Assembly: GCA_023974075.1 (NCBI GenBank)
Contig: CM043785.1
Location: 26,448,525-26,512,524, forward strand
Reading direction: 5' to 3'
Length of the DNA stretch: 64,000 bases
DNA from: Chaenocephalus aceratus
Lineage: Eukaryota > Chordata > Actinopteri > Perciformes > Channichthyidae
The translations under genes and the position numbers were made by a program. This document shows, one piece after another, positions 44,023-57,000 of the stretch. Below the pieces are notes generated by a model. The model ran no database searches and had not been told where the DNA came from. It was given only the letters and a program-made list of their open reading frames with translations. How positions within the stretch are numbered: the stretch's first letter is position 1; each line of letters starts with the position of its first letter.

Positions 44023-45022
44023 GGCTTTCACACCAGCGCTTTTCAGTTTCTAGCTCCGAGCGGGCGCTTTTCTGGTTCAGCTCCGGTTTTCCTTTTCAGC
44101 TCCCGCTCTGTACACACCGCCCACTGGTGCCCCAGAGCTGCCCCTGCTGCGTCATGACGTCACCGTTTACATCTCTGATTTGCTCCCCAACGGCAGCCAT
44201 TACGGCGCTCACAACAACTGCGTCGGGTCGATGATCGTGTTGCTTTTAATCACACGAAGCCAGAATAAATTGAATAACGACTTCTCCAACCTTATACTTT
44301 GCTCCAGAGTGCCGTGGTTCATTGTTTATTAATGTGTTTCTGCAGCATTTACCGACCGCTGCAGTATTGGCTGCTCTTCCACGGGAGTTTATTCTCCCGT
44401 TAGCTCCCGGTTAGCTCACACTGCAGCGGCCGCTCTAAAGTATTCAATGTCCGACTCACACAAGCAGCTGATGCATATCCCCAGTTCCCCTTAGCCTAAG
44501 TGAATGTGTGTCAGTCTGAATTGACACTGTTTGGTATCACAACGCTGTTATGAAAGTTTCTCTGGTATAAAACGGGTGATGTTAGCATAGCAACCGAAGC
44601 TAAACTGACTACTTGCATCCGATAGCTCCAATAATACAAAACAACACGTCTGCCTCTCTTCACAATGATCGATAACAGTGAACGGATGGTCAAAGTAAGG
44701 TACAAATAAACAGAATCACACGAAGCCTGGTTAGTGTTGCCTGACTTTATAAAGTGTGTTTATAGGCACTACTGCTTGTCGGCAGGTATAACAGTGTTCA
44801 GGGGAGGTGGGTTTAGTTTCCTGCACGCCTCGACGTAAGAGACGTAAGCGACGCCACCTCTTAGCTCCGAAGCTCTTGCCTCTGGACCGACAATTTTTTG
44901 GAGCTGGAAATGAAGCGGATTCCGGAGCTAAGAGCCGGCGCCGCTGCGGTGTGAATAGGAAAACTCGGCGCTTTTCAGGCTCTAGCTCCGAGCCGGAGCT
45001 GAAAAGGCGCTGGTGTGAAAGG
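44023..45022. mobile_element. 1-kb non-autonomous inverted-repeat transposon
   Basis: The left end reads GGCTTTCACACCAGCGCTTT and the right end, inward, CCCTTTCACACCAGCGCCTT, with further inverted similarity inside: CAGCTCCGG and AGCTCCGAGC motifs at 44050-44085 and 44975-45000. No transposase frame. The target duplication is unclear, so the superfamily is not assigned. Confidence 0.75.
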
Positions 45023-45025
45023 GGC

Positions 45026-45028
<3 letters not shown>

Positions 45029-45092
<64 letters not shown>
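45029..45092. repeat. (TG)n microsatellite
   Basis: Perfect TG dinucleotide of about 64 bp, starting seven bases after the end of the inverted-repeat transposon. Confidence 0.97.
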
Positions 45093-45093
<1 letters not shown>

Positions 45094-45199
45094 TGAAGAG
45101 AGGAGGGGGTTCTGGATAGATAAATGGCATGATATGTGACACTTTCAAATGTACAATTCTGACCCCTAACTCCCTCTGCTCTTCCCTTCCTCGCAGAAT

Positions 45200-45200
<1 letters not shown>

Positions 45201-45243
<43 letters not shown>

Positions 45244-45245
45244 CA

Positions 45246-45324
<79 letters not shown>
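45201..45324. repeat. (AC)n microsatellite
   Basis: About 124 bp of AC with two CTCAC interruptions near 45237-45247. It is complementary to the (TG)n tract 108 bp upstream. Confidence 0.97.
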
Positions 45325-45326
<2 letters not shown>

Positions 45327-46285
45327 CATGCATGCATTGTAAATCAGGTTTGATCTGTCAGAGAAGCGTGTCTTGGCTGTCAGTGGGTAGCGTTTGAGTG
45401 TCAGATGAATGTTTCGAGTGCCAGGGGATGAGCAAATGTCTGTGTGGAGGGAGGGGTGGGAGGGCAGTGACTGTATGTTTGACTCCAAATGCTTAATAGG
45501 CGTCTGTCACTACCAAGGCTTCAGAGCTCCATCAGTGGGATCCTTACTCATTTCAGTCAACAGCCTCATTGTCTCGAGTGCCATGTGCAGAGGTGGCTCT
45601 CTTTGTGTCTGTCTGTCCAATTAGCAAATGTTGCTGTTACACATACATTCAGGGAGGTGGGTGTATTTCCCTGTGAAAGCCGTAGAGAATTTGATTACTT
45701 TGATGTTTATAATCTTAAAAGCACTACCTGTCAGTAAATGCTTTTTATTTATTAAATATAGATAAACTGTTTTTCTTAAATACGCATAAACACTTGGTTT
45801 TATGTAGATATAAGAAAGAGAAAGGTTTATTTAGTTGAATGTCTAAACCCCAGTTCTCTCTTACATAACTATGTAAGAGACTATGACAGACTTACAATGT
45901 TTTTTATGAAATAGAGCTGATGAGTAGATTTAACAAAATGTATAGATAAATCCTTACATTTACTTTGGATGAGGTTTGTTAAGCATGAACTGTTATAACT
46001 TACATTTAATCATACCACCACAATTGAACTACTTTTACTTTTCAACCTATTAAAAAATATTCGAACAATTTCCACAGAAAAATACCTGTATTTTTGTATA
46101 TACAAATATTTGTTAAATCTTTTGTATCCTCACAAATCGATGGCCTTGTATCCTGCTGGAAGAAGAACAGCAACATAAGTTCCTCATTTGCATTCGACCT
46201 CTAATTCTTTCATAATTTCCAGAAGACTTTCACATGCCCTCAAAAATGCATTCGACCCATCTGATTCAGTGGCTGTCATTGGTCA
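45325..46285. other. AT-rich spacer
   Basis: No gene or element recognised. Confidence 0.6.
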
Positions 46286-46293
46286 CTTTAGAT

Positions 46294-46832
46294 CAGGGGT
46301 GGGGAACCTTTTTCCTCTCAAGGGCCATTTCAATGTTTCCAACATCCTCCGAGGGCCGTACAAATTGTTGACCTCTGCTTAAAAATACTAAAATCACAGC
46401 CCATTCATTTCGCCTTTCTTTCATGCTGTGCAAAGAAAAAGCAACCTCCTAATATTTTACCATGACTCGCGCATGCATGCACGTGCACGGTTGTGGCATG
46501 ACCACCAAAACAGAAAGATATTGGACACAAGATGTGTGCAAATGTATTTAGTTTCCTATCCATGTGGACATGATTTAAGTGGGGGGGGGACCTAACCTCC
46601 TCTAGGGGGGTCCGGGGGGCATGCTCTCCCGGGAAGATTTTTTTTTAAATGTTGAAGTTAAAAGCATCAATCTGGTGAACTTTGGGAGCAACACGGAGCT
46701 CTATGGATACATCTCTCAACACCCCATGAAACAGACCTGTAGGCTAAGCATATTTACTTTTTCTTTATGGATATTTTACAAATCACTCCCGTTTCAAACT
46801 GTATTCTTGTTCTTGTAGGTTCCCTACCCCTG
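46294..46832. mobile_element. hAT MITE, 539 bp
   Basis: Inverted ends CAGGGGTGGGGAACC and GGTTCCCTACCCCTG, with the 8-bp duplication CTTTAGAT at 46286-46293 and 46833-46840. No coding capacity. Confidence 0.95.
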
Positions 46833-46840
46833 CTTTAGAT

Positions 46841-48768
46841 GATGTAACCGTCTATGTAATATTAACATCAGAAATGTTACCCAGCCTTGCATGATTCAGC
46901 AAAGTTTAATATTATTTATTATTGCTGCTATTGCTTGCTTTCCTCCCTGCAGGGAAATTACTTCGAGCCATGAAGAATGTCTGCTGGCTTTGTAGATGTT
47001 GCCCTTTGTGTTTTGCTGCAATGCATGCACAGTCATGGTAGCTATCACTGCTAATTAATGCTAATTACAAATTGTAATGTTTTCTCCCAAACATCATAAA
47101 CAATATATCGTAGATACTATAGATACAACAGTGTTTGGTTATTGTCAGCTCAGTGGCTGTCTTTTCTAAGAGTTTCAGCACTTATTTCTTTAGCTGATCA
47201 CTAAAGAGTGTGTGTCTGTTTGTGTGTGTACACTTTTTCCTACACTCTCACCTCTTGTCTTTCTATCTTTCCTCCTCGTTATCGTCACTTTCTCTATTGT
47301 CCTCAAACTACCTGGTTTCTCTTAACAACCCCCCCCCCCTCTCTGTAATTTGAATGTCCTATTCCTATCAGTCTCTGTATCTGTCACTATTTATTTCCTC
47401 TTTGTGCCAAACATTAATATCCCCATCAGTTTTTCACGACAGACATGAGAGCACAGGCACAAAGCTTTGCTGTCATCCATTGGAGGCTGATTAAGAAGAA
47501 CAGGTTATAATTCTACACTGACACACACAAACACACACATAAATCCATGCCATCAATTAAAACAATCACATATTATACAGCAAGTGTTATCTTAGTGCTT
47601 AATTACCAATTAAAAATGAATGATTAACTGGCAATTTATAGCACGTAGCTAGTAAATTAGCAAATGGGCAGAGGCAGTAAGGACACATTTAGAAAGGACG
47701 TACACATGTTGATCTGTGTGTGTTTCTACAGCAGTTTCTACCTGCATGTTTGTTTCTTGTACATGTGGGTGTGTGCACGTGTGCCTGTCGACATTTGTCT
47801 GATTAAGCGTGAGCCTAATCAGTTGTATTGGATATGTGTCGTCAGTGTGACTCCCCACCTTCATGGAGATTTATCACTCCATCATTGTGAACGCTGTCAC
47901 GTTCTATTAAAGCACGCCTGCTCCATTAATAGAGATGGGAGCGGGGACAGCTTTTCATGTCATTAGGAAAACATGATATGGCAATGATTTAAGTCTTCAT
48001 TGGAGAAGTGGTTAATGCATTCAAAAACCTACTACACAACAAGAAGAAGGTACTACATATTTTCTTTGAAACTGGAAGGAAAACTGACAGCCCCAAGATT
48101 GACTTATCTAAAGGTGGCACAGTGAACATCCATTACTAGAGCCAAATTAAAGAGCTTTTTTCCCCCTTCTTTCTATTTACGTGGACTTAATTCATTTAAT
48201 AGTACATATATGCAACTGACAACAAAGCAGTATTTGGTAGCCATTATGGTAGTTATTCCAGATGAGTCTCCAGCTGTATCTGATGAGAAATAATGTTATA
48301 ATTTTAGCAGCCATGCAGTACAAAAAGGGTGTAAAAAGGCCTCTGTGATGTATACATACAGTATGTACATTCAATGTTGTTTATGGTAGAGGAAGCTTAA
48401 CATTACTGCAGTTCTAAATTATTTTAATCACGCACTAATTGGGTTGCTGCATTAAAGGCACTTCGATGCCGACCGCCAGTATATTTTGCAACTAGATGCA
48501 GCCGTGTAGCATTGTAATATGTTTGTGTGTGGCACATACATATTTATATATTTCTTCATGGATTTAAGATTGAGTTGAAATTGAGCCCAGGAGTTTGTGC
48601 CTCTGGTGAATATAATTTGTTATGACACTTTTCCTGGTGTAGAAGACTGAATTATCTTGTGTGCGCCTTCCCATTTGCACATTCACCCTTGGAGACATTC
48701 CTCAAAGCAACGACTCACTTTCAATCTTTAAATATGCTGATAGTCAGATATACATGCATTAGCACATT
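46841..48768. other. AT-rich spacer
   Basis: A C-run at 47330-47339 and scattered TG-rich stretches. No coding or paired-repeat signal recognised. Confidence 0.6.
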
Positions 48769-48813
48769 ACACACACACACACACACACACACACGCACGC
48801 ACGCACGCACGCA

Positions 48814-48862
<49 letters not shown>
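48769..48862. repeat. (AC)n/(GCAC)n compound microsatellite
   Basis: AC dinucleotides with an internal run of GCAC units at about 48794-48820. Confidence 0.97.
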
Positions 48863-48865
<3 letters not shown>

Positions 48866-50739
48866 ACTGCAAACAGGGCAGGTAGTGAGAACGGGTGTAT
48901 AGTGAGACACATCTCCCGCTCTTGCTCTGCAGGAGATAACACACTCTCCTTTAAACTGTCTGAAGGACTGTAAAAGGAAAGAGACAGGGAGCGAAAGAGA
49001 GCAATTCTGCGATGTGTCTGTTTTCCAAACCTCTCTCAACAGTTAGTAATGTGTGGTCTTTCTCAAAATGCATTCGGATGCTGAAGTAAAGTGTTACAGC
49101 AGAAAGTTTAATACAGCGTATTTCTGGTATATTCATTTTATTATGTCACCTGATATATAAGAAGTGTGTTAAATTTGAATGGACAAAGTACATTTTTTCC
49201 TCTTAATTATAGAGAGGTTTTTTTATATATTCCTGAAACAATGTCCCCTTTTTAGTAAAAGTAGATTAGCGCAATAGTCTTTTCTTCCACTTTTATGTAT
49301 AATCAAAAGAGTGTTTTTTTGGCTATTTGTGAGTAGGTAATGTACAGTATAGCCTGTGATTTCGGCCTTGAGTGAAAAGATTACCCGTTAAGTATTTTTC
49401 AGAAAGTCTTGTTGCAGTTTCCAGATATCAAGAGGGGCCCATGAGTCTCTTTGTTAATCATCAATGGTTTTTGCAATTAACAGGGGAACTCCAAGAGAGA
49501 TCTTCCTCAGATATAATGCAGTTAAAGTCTTGTTAGTTAATGATTCATTTCCTGCAAGGCTCATAAAGAGGCCTGGAGACAATAGTCGGCCTGGATTATC
49601 AATAAATGTATTCATTCCAAGTAAGCTGACTTTGGGGTGGAATGAAGTTCAGAGGAAGGCCTTAGGGTATGGGAACAGTTAACCTTTGTTAGTTAACTAA
49701 TCCAAAAGATGGGGAAAACATGTGACATTTGTGAGGGGCTGCATGATGAAATGAGTGTATGTTAAAACATGCTGGTAGAGTTCTACTATTTGGAAAACAT
49801 GGCTATAATTACTGCTTAACTATACCTGTTTTTGTGTTTTATTGATTTCTCTCTGTTTTATTCTTTCATGTGTGGGTACTAATTTGCTACAACATTGTGG
49901 AGTGGTTGGCTTAAACATGCTTAATTACTCTGTATGAAGTAGAAGCAGCTTTTCATGACAGAAGACTAGAGAGGGGAGGAGACATTCTTCATTACACACA
50001 GCATGTAAAGTATCAGGGAAGTCTACATGTCTTGGATATGTGTGTGTTTAATTACTTTGTATCAATAATGGCAGTCTGTGTAACAAGAAGCTGGAAATAT
50101 GTAAGTGAAACCTTTGTATTTGGAAGTAAGATGTGAGCAGGGGATATCTTTATTTAGACAGCTGTGATCTCTGGAATGCTGCATGGTAAAAATGAGTGTG
50201 CGTTACTATTTCAGAAGCATTTCTATAGGTAATGTTTTCCTCGTTATTATTGATATTAAGGTAATTTACATGTATTGCTTGTATTGGCCAACTATAAACA
50301 ACTATATTTTAGACATATCTTAAAAGAGGCCAAGAGTATGGGGGACAGTGTGGGTTAAACTGATGGGGGAGGGGGAGAAGAGAGGGAACTCTATGCAAGA
50401 AGGGGGGTGTGTGTCCAAACTGCAAGAATGTGAGACAGCGAACACCAGATGTGTTTGTTTTTCCCTCAAACTGAAGAGACTCTTTTTCTGGGCTGCCTCT
50501 TGGCTGGCTCGCGCTGATTCGCTACAAAAGCCCATCGTTTGTATACTGCCCAATAGATGAGCTGTATGGGAGGAGCATCCGATACAACTCCTCCCCGTTG
50601 TTCTTATATATCTCCTGTTGTGTCTGTGTGTCCGGTCTCTTTTCCTCCTGCCGTCAAGATGATGGGATCTCCCGGCACTGGGACCAGAGCAGGGGGTACC
50701 CCCTTTAAAGTGTATTGTATTGTTGTTTACCATTAAAAC
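48863..50739. other. Spacer without recognised gene
   Basis: AT-rich up to 50320, then a more balanced stretch (50330-50720) with G-rich motifs. No domain-bearing frame, and LTR-like boundaries could not be paired. Confidence 0.55.
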
Positions 50740-50800
50740 TAGGGCTGTCAGTCGATTAAAATATTTAATCGCGATTAATCGCGATTAATCGCATGGGTAA
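50740..50800. mobile_element. hAT-type terminus (left)
   Basis: TAGGGCTGTCAGTCGATTAA followed by ATTTAATCGCGATTAATCGC, the familiar end of a fish hAT-like repeat. An inverted version of the same end lies at 59215-59259. No matching 8-bp flanks were seen, so the two ends may be from separate copies. Confidence 0.6.
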
Positions 50801-51706
50801 TTTCTTACCTAATCTAAACAAAACATTCTATACTGCTTTGAACCGGTATTTCTGCATCTTGTGACTGTGTAACAGCCTCTCTTTAATATAAGCATGTGAA
50901 GGACACTGTTCAGGAACTAGTTGTACCATATGCTCTGTATGTGATGACTACTTCCATTCTTGCAAGGATAATAAATACATGTATCCTGATATTGAAGCTC
51001 AAGCCAGTGACGAGTGATATTTATCTAACAGAAAGTAAAGAAAGAAATGCAAAGATTAGGGAATGAATAGAGAAGGGAAAAAAAACTATATATTTTTTTT
51101 AATTGCCACCCTTTACAGAGTTACATGTGTAAATCCAGAGGCAAAGGATTGAACCTCTTCACTACCTTGGCCCACCACCACCGGTCTGGTTTCTATGAAT
51201 AGGACTAACATTCATGCTGCCTCCATCGCCGTCTCTCTCTCTCTCAAGCTACTGTGCACACTGCGGAACTGTCAAGGCAAGCACATATTTTTCAGCAGCA
51301 TTCATTTGCAGAAACAGACAATGATTCTGTGAAACATCTTCACCGTCCCCTTAGGTGCTCCAGTGTACAACCCATAGCTGTCTAGGAAGTTCATTCTTAA
51401 TTAATAATGAACTCCAAAATAAATCCAAACTCTAGCCTTCAGTGAAGAACAAGCTGATTTAATTGATTATCTTTTCTCCTGTATACCATCCTAGGCAGCA
51501 GGTATTCTTGACTTTATAGTGCACTCACAGCACTGTAGGGATGTGCAGAGTTTGATATTTTCTGTTCTCTCGTCATCGTACATTTAATGAGGAGAAACCT
51601 TAACGTTACTTGAGAACTAAAATCTATTTGGAATGAGGGTATTGATTCACAATAGTACATGTTAAGAATTTGAATTCTTATGTGAATCTAATTTCCCCCA
51701 GCCCTA

Positions 51707-51733
51707 TTATATATATATATATATATATATATT
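51707..51733. repeat. (TA)n tract
   Basis: Thirteen TA units or so, next to an AGCCCTA motif that may be a decayed hAT terminus. Confidence 0.9.
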
Positions 51734-51873
51734 AGTCAACCACCAGAGAGGCTCTGCCCCTGTTGACATCTGCCGTAAAGTGGTTTAGCGGGTACTTAGC
51801 AACATAGCAATACTAGATTTGAGAATCGATAGATAGATAGAGAGTTATATAGATAGCTTACATATAGCATACA

Positions 51874-52480
51874 ATGGCGTATGGAGCATACCATTTCGAA
51901 CCTCCGTTCGATCCTAGAATAGACCAAATCGCGAGTCTTGCCTCGCCGTTCACTAGAGCAGACCAAACAGTGTCATTGTGGTACGTTTTTATCTAGTATA
52001 TGTCTTACATTTCAGATGTCATCAGATGTACCTACAACTGTTGTTATTTAGGTGCCGTTGTGGAAACTGCGCTTTGATGCCAAGTGACGGAGAAAACGTG
52101 TGCTGCAATAGCGTAAGAAAGATAGCCTAGCTTAGTTACATTATGTCGGCAGCTAGCTGAAAACACCAACAGTAGCACACATATACAGCATACATATTTT
52201 TCAAGTCAATAGACTATTATATGCACTTGTATTACTTCCTTAGTAATTGAATGTTTATTTTGTAAACCTTTCCCATAGTTGGTTTAATTGCTAAACGTGT
52301 TTTGTAACACATCTTACCTTCATAGGTTGTAACACGCATGCTGAAAGTTCCAGAACCCATTAACTGCATGGTTGACCACCCAGGACTAGAGCCTAACTGT
52401 TTGAACCCATACACCCTGCAGAATCTCCACAATATTTATAAATACAGTTTCGGACCTTTGACAAATACAACGGAAGAAGA
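51874..52480 (+). CDS. Three-exon cysteine-rich mini-gene resembling the P2X7 receptor C-terminal domain
   Basis: Exon A 51874-51980 starts MAYGAYHFEPPFDPRIDQIA and ends at a GTACG donor. Exon B 52052-52112 follows an ATTTAG acceptor. Exon C 52326-52480 follows TTCATAG and ends at GTAAGT. Joined at these sites the frame stays open and gives a SLWCRCGNCALMPS junction, then ENVCCNS, EPINCMVDHPGLEPNCLNP and TLQNLHNIYKYSFGP. The CxCGNC, CC and INC...C pattern matches the first, zinc-binding half of the cytoplasmic tail (ballast) domain of P2X7. The usual second half (AYR...W...LPSC block) is not found, and possible exon D at 53807 hits a stop at once. Such ORFs are repeated in fish genomes. It faces the THAP transposase gene and may belong to the same element. 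No P2X channel part is present. Confidence 0.7.
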
Positions 52481-52513
52481 GTAAGTTATTGTTACCTGTA
52501 ATAAACTACTACC

Positions 52514-53746
52514 TAGGGTGACCAGATCCCAACAAACCAAATGTGGGACAAGGAGTATGGTTGTGTGGGACAATGTGGGACACCCTCTCAACAGCAACCC
52601 CCGGAAAAAAAAACGTAACAAATATATAACAACAGAGCAGAAAGTGAAGTCAAAATGCAGTTTTTTAATAAAGAAAAGTAAACTAAGGCTAACCAAGGCA
52701 GCAGGCATTATTCACTTCAAGTGTTTAGAAATGCATCTTCTTAATTCAACTAGTGTATTACCTGTACAAGTAAGCACAACATAAATTAATAGATAAAATA
52801 AAACCAACACTGGCCAGGAGGGAACAGAAACATAATACGTAAAATAAAATAGCTTTCAGTTTTGTCCATCACAGCAACAGAAGGTGGGCCCCCACACACA
52901 GCGTGTGGGCTATTTTGTCACCTAGAACCACTGGTGTCTTTGACTCTGTCAAACAACTCTTCACAGAGGCAGGGGCAAGCACATCTGTTATTATGGACGC
53001 TGCTTTTGTACGACCACATGACATTTTCTTTACTATCTCAGAGTCTGGAAAAATGGTCGGCGCTAGCTTGTTACCAGTCATTTGACCAGGTATGAATGGG
53101 AGTGTTGCACGATATGGTAAACACTGGTTATTTCTGCTGCTGTTACCTTGTCTGAGTGACCATCATTTTTTGGTTTGAGTAGGAATGTCTCCATAGAGTG
53201 GGATGTCTCTTTTTGAGCGACACGTTTCTTGTGAGAATCGCATTCTCTGTGTCTTTTGACGTCGTATTCACTGCCATGTGAAATTTAAAAATTACTCTTG
53301 CAAAGATTGCAAAAAACTCTCTGAGAGTCGCCCTGCACTGGCTTCACCCACGGGTAAGTGTCTTCCCAGTCTTTGTTGTATGTGCATCTTCTTTTCTTCT
53401 TAGCTGTAGTTTCAGTTTCCTCCATTTTCCATAACCTGCTGCGTCGCCTGCGTTCGTTGTTGTTGTTTGGCGGGGTGGGGGGGGTGTGTGTGAGTGAGTT
53501 ACTCTCATTGGTTAACACTTGACCAGCACCCTGCCGTGTGTACAGTTTGATTGACAGCAAACACAGCCCCCTGATGATAGCCTTCCCTGCTTTCTCAACA
53601 GCCATTGGATGAATCTTGATTTTAAAGAAAAGCGTTTTAGCCAATCAAAATGAAATATGCGGGACATCGTCTCAATTTGCGGGACGCACCAAAAGTCGTG
53701 AAAATGCTGTGCAGTCCCGCGCAAAGCGGGACATCTGGTCACCCTA
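52514..53746 (-). mobile_element. hAT element with transposase remnants
   Basis: The termini TAGGGTGACCAGATCCC and (inverted) GGGACATCTGGTCACCCTA pair. Perfect 8-bp duplication CTACTACC at 52506-52513 and 53747-53754. At 1.23 kb it is a deletion derivative. It lies in the intron after exon C of the P2X7-tail-like gene. Confidence 0.95.
52869..53425 (-). pseudogene. hAT transposase fragments (BED finger and central segment)
   Basis: From 53425: MEETETTAKKKRRCTYNKDW then EDTYPWVKPVQG and VFCNLCKSNF, a BED-like finger with CNLC as the CxxC pair; the frame stops at 53285 before the His pair. A second frame (52869-53081) reads FPDSEIVKKMSCGRTKAASI and ITDVLAPASVK, a block found just before the catalytic core in KIAA1586/ZNF862-like hAT transposases. 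The catalytic core is absent. Confidence 0.75.
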
Positions 53747-54013
53747 CTACTACCGTTTGATGACAAATCAAATCATGGTTTGCTATATATGAATGATATG
53801 TTATAGGAGCAAATAATTCAGGAAAGAAAGGCTACTAAGTATTTCCATCAAACTTTATTTTTACAAATGTACAAAATGTGTGAATGTATATTTATTAGAG
53901 CCGGGACTCGATTATCTTGGAAAAAATGGCCACCATGTTGAAAATCCACGTGGCTAGCACTTTTTTCTTGGAGTGATCCTAAAGGAACGTTCCTACCAAA
54001 TGTCATGCTTGTA

Positions 54014-57000
54014 TCACCATTTGAACGATTCTGCCAAAAACTCACACTTATCTGCTCCACTATTGGGGGGCCTGTCAAATTGAGTTGACAGGTCCTCTGG
54101 GACGTGGATTCGTTTCAGCTCGTCCACAAAGGGTGTAGGGTCCAGAAAGACTTTGTGAAACACAAGCCTCGTCAGCTCATCCACATAGACTGAAAAATAA
54201 AGCATTGTATAAATAATTTGTTATTGTTATTCACTTTTTGTATTTAATGTAATTTGTAATTTTATTGTTCATTGTATCTTTAATCATTTGAAATGTAAGT
54301 TCTGTTAATAATAATAAAAATAAAAACAAATATTTCACAACTTACTGTATGTAGGGTCGTTCTTAACAGGCTTGACCGTACACTCTCCCCTCTTTGATTT
54401 TGGATAAGCCAATTTGAAGACAAGTTTTCCTGCAGCAGTTGTCGCTTGGTCACGCCCAGCATTCTCGTTGTGATGCATTGTTGCTAGACACAACCTATAG
54501 AATAGCAAAATAAAATGAGACTTTGTGTTATGACAGAATAAAACCCTCATGCCATTAAAAAGTGACTGTGTTATAAGATGCTACAGAATAAAGTATACAG
54601 TGTATTACCTGCACAACATTCCAATGAAGGGGAAAACCACATTTTTTGGGGTAAAATGCAGAATTAAGTTGTGGAAGGACTCCAGGGATGAGGTCTGGTA
54701 GTGATGGCTTAGCTTTAGCACATCTTTGAGAACTCTCTTGTTGGTGAGTATCGTTTCAACTCTGGCGAGTGTTATTGAGCCTTGAGTAAAATGACAAAGA
54801 CATTAGGTAAATCACCAGCACATTAGAACATTACAACAATAATTTGCCATAACAACAATGTTATATTTACATTCTATATTGTTGATCTTATGAAGGAAGT
54901 GAAATATTGAACTTACCACCTTTTAGGTAAGGTTTATTTGCGGCGCCTACAGGATGTGTGCACTTGGGGAAAAGGGGGTCATCATGCACATGAACGTTTT
55001 GTAGGTGGTTGACCATTGACTGCCACCTTCTCCGGCCCCGAAGTTGTGCTCGTCGCACTCCAGTAGACATGGTTTTTTTATGCTGCGCAGCCACCTCTTC
55101 AACTTCGTGTCACAGTCCTTGTTCTGTGTAAGTTTCAGAAGTTTCTTGGACAAACCTGATAAAAAAAAAGCACATGCACAAGTTAATATTCAAGCCATAG
55201 TGTGGAAATGACGTGCTGTGATGGACAACATTCAAGGGTGTGGTGGAAATTCCACACTTCATATATCATCAACCATAACATATATATGATAATTGCCTGT
55301 CAGTGCGACACCCTTCTGTCTGAAAACATTTCATAGCCAGGAAACCTCCATACATATTCATATCACTGTAAATTCCCATTCTAAAGAGTACTCACATTAT
55401 CCTAGGATTAGTGAGTGAAATGTAATTTACAATGAGAAAGGGTGCTGTGATCAAGTGGTCTGGCAGGCCAAATTGTAGGAGATATAATGAATGTATTCAG
55501 ACATTATGTCATGTCTGCTGCTGATTAGAAGCTCAGGATAAATTGCATAGTAAACCAAAGGAATATCTTAACAAAGGACAGTGCCTCTGATTTGGTATTC
55601 TTCCATTACAACATATAGGGATAAATACCTTTTTCAAAGTGACACACATCATAGAATTGTTCGATGTTGCGTTCCCTCAGGTACTTCTGGATCTACGGAT
55701 GACGGTCAGTCACAATGTACTCAACCGCCAAATCCTTTGACTCCAGATGATCGAGGCATCTTTTGAGTCCCTCCTTTTCCATGTGGTAACTACCACCTAC
55801 TCCATTGCTCTGTTGGGGAATAACAAATGGGGCATAAATACACAGAAGCATGCATCAACAGCAAGCCAGCCTAAAATGATAGTACCCAGAAAGAGAATCA
55901 CACCTGAACAAGCTGGAAGTCCAGAATGGTGTTGCTTCCCAGGTTCATGAGTGTGTAGCTCCCGAACTTAGCCGAGTGTCCTGAAGAAAATATAATACAG
56001 GAGGTTTCAAGGCTTTTCAACAGAACTTCAATGGATAAGTAGATGAATTGTAATATACACCAGTAACTCTGGTACTAGACTGTCTTGTCCGTTTCTGCTT
56101 ACCTGGAGAGTCTGCTCTCATATCTCCTGCAACTGCGACCTTTCCCCCCTGTTGTTGTAGATTATCGAAATTCTGCTGCTGATCAGTGTTATATATATAT
56201 AAGGTTTTATTTATAGAGCACATTTAAAAACGATTTTTGGTCGAGTCCAAGTGCTGTACATGTAATAAAAGCACAATTAAGGTAATGTATCTGTGATTTG
56301 TCAGTGTTATAGTCTACCTTTGCTTCTCACGTGTGCCGATTTCAGTGTTCCCCGGGCCAACTGTGTAGCAACAGAAATGGCGGACACTTTACATTCCACT
56401 GTCTGTGTTCCCACAGACCGTGTCTCAACCCTCTGAGTTCCCACACAAACAGTCTGTGGACGGTCTGTTTGACATCCGACTGTACTGGAGCGGTGGGTAT
56501 TGTGTTCCTGCTGTGATGTACTCTAAGAAAGATACACATAGTATTCATACAATTAATTTTGTATCCGAGGAAAACAGTCAATTTCATAAAAGCAACACTT
56601 TTACAATTACAATGTTCTACAGATAGTCTGCTACCTTTTCCCATGTTGCGTAATATTTCAGACTCTTTGTAGCTCAGTAGCATAGCTGCTAGGATCGCCA
56701 ACTTCAATGTAATTATGTTTGGCGACTGACCGTAAGTTAAATCAGCCAGAGTATACTGTCTATGAGTATTTTGTGTGTGTTTGCAGATGAAATTCTCCAG
56801 CTATGATTATCTATCAGTAATCAACACAGTTAGCTTGCCAGCTAATATGCTAACCTAATATGCAGTTTAACAGCTAGTCTAGGCTTAGCAAGAACATCTT
56901 ACAATTGCAATATTATACAGTTAGTCTGCTACGTTCGGTCATTCATTGTAGCTGCCATGAAAACAATGTTTTTCATAACATCTCTAGGTTAGAGCTTCTA

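Noticed and set aside
44807..45139. 110-residue plus-strand frame with an Arg-rich start
   Set aside because: It lies across the right end of an inverted-repeat transposon and runs into the (TG)n tract; no domain is visible.
50560..50740. Possible LTR or promoter next to the hAT terminus
   Set aside because: TATA-like and purine-rich motifs are present, but no paired repeat, TG/CA borders or target duplication could be found.
51874..52480. A host P2X7 receptor gene
   Set aside because: No transmembrane segments or channel ectodomain exons lie nearby, and the ORF sits beside a transposase; only the tail-like cysteine region is present.
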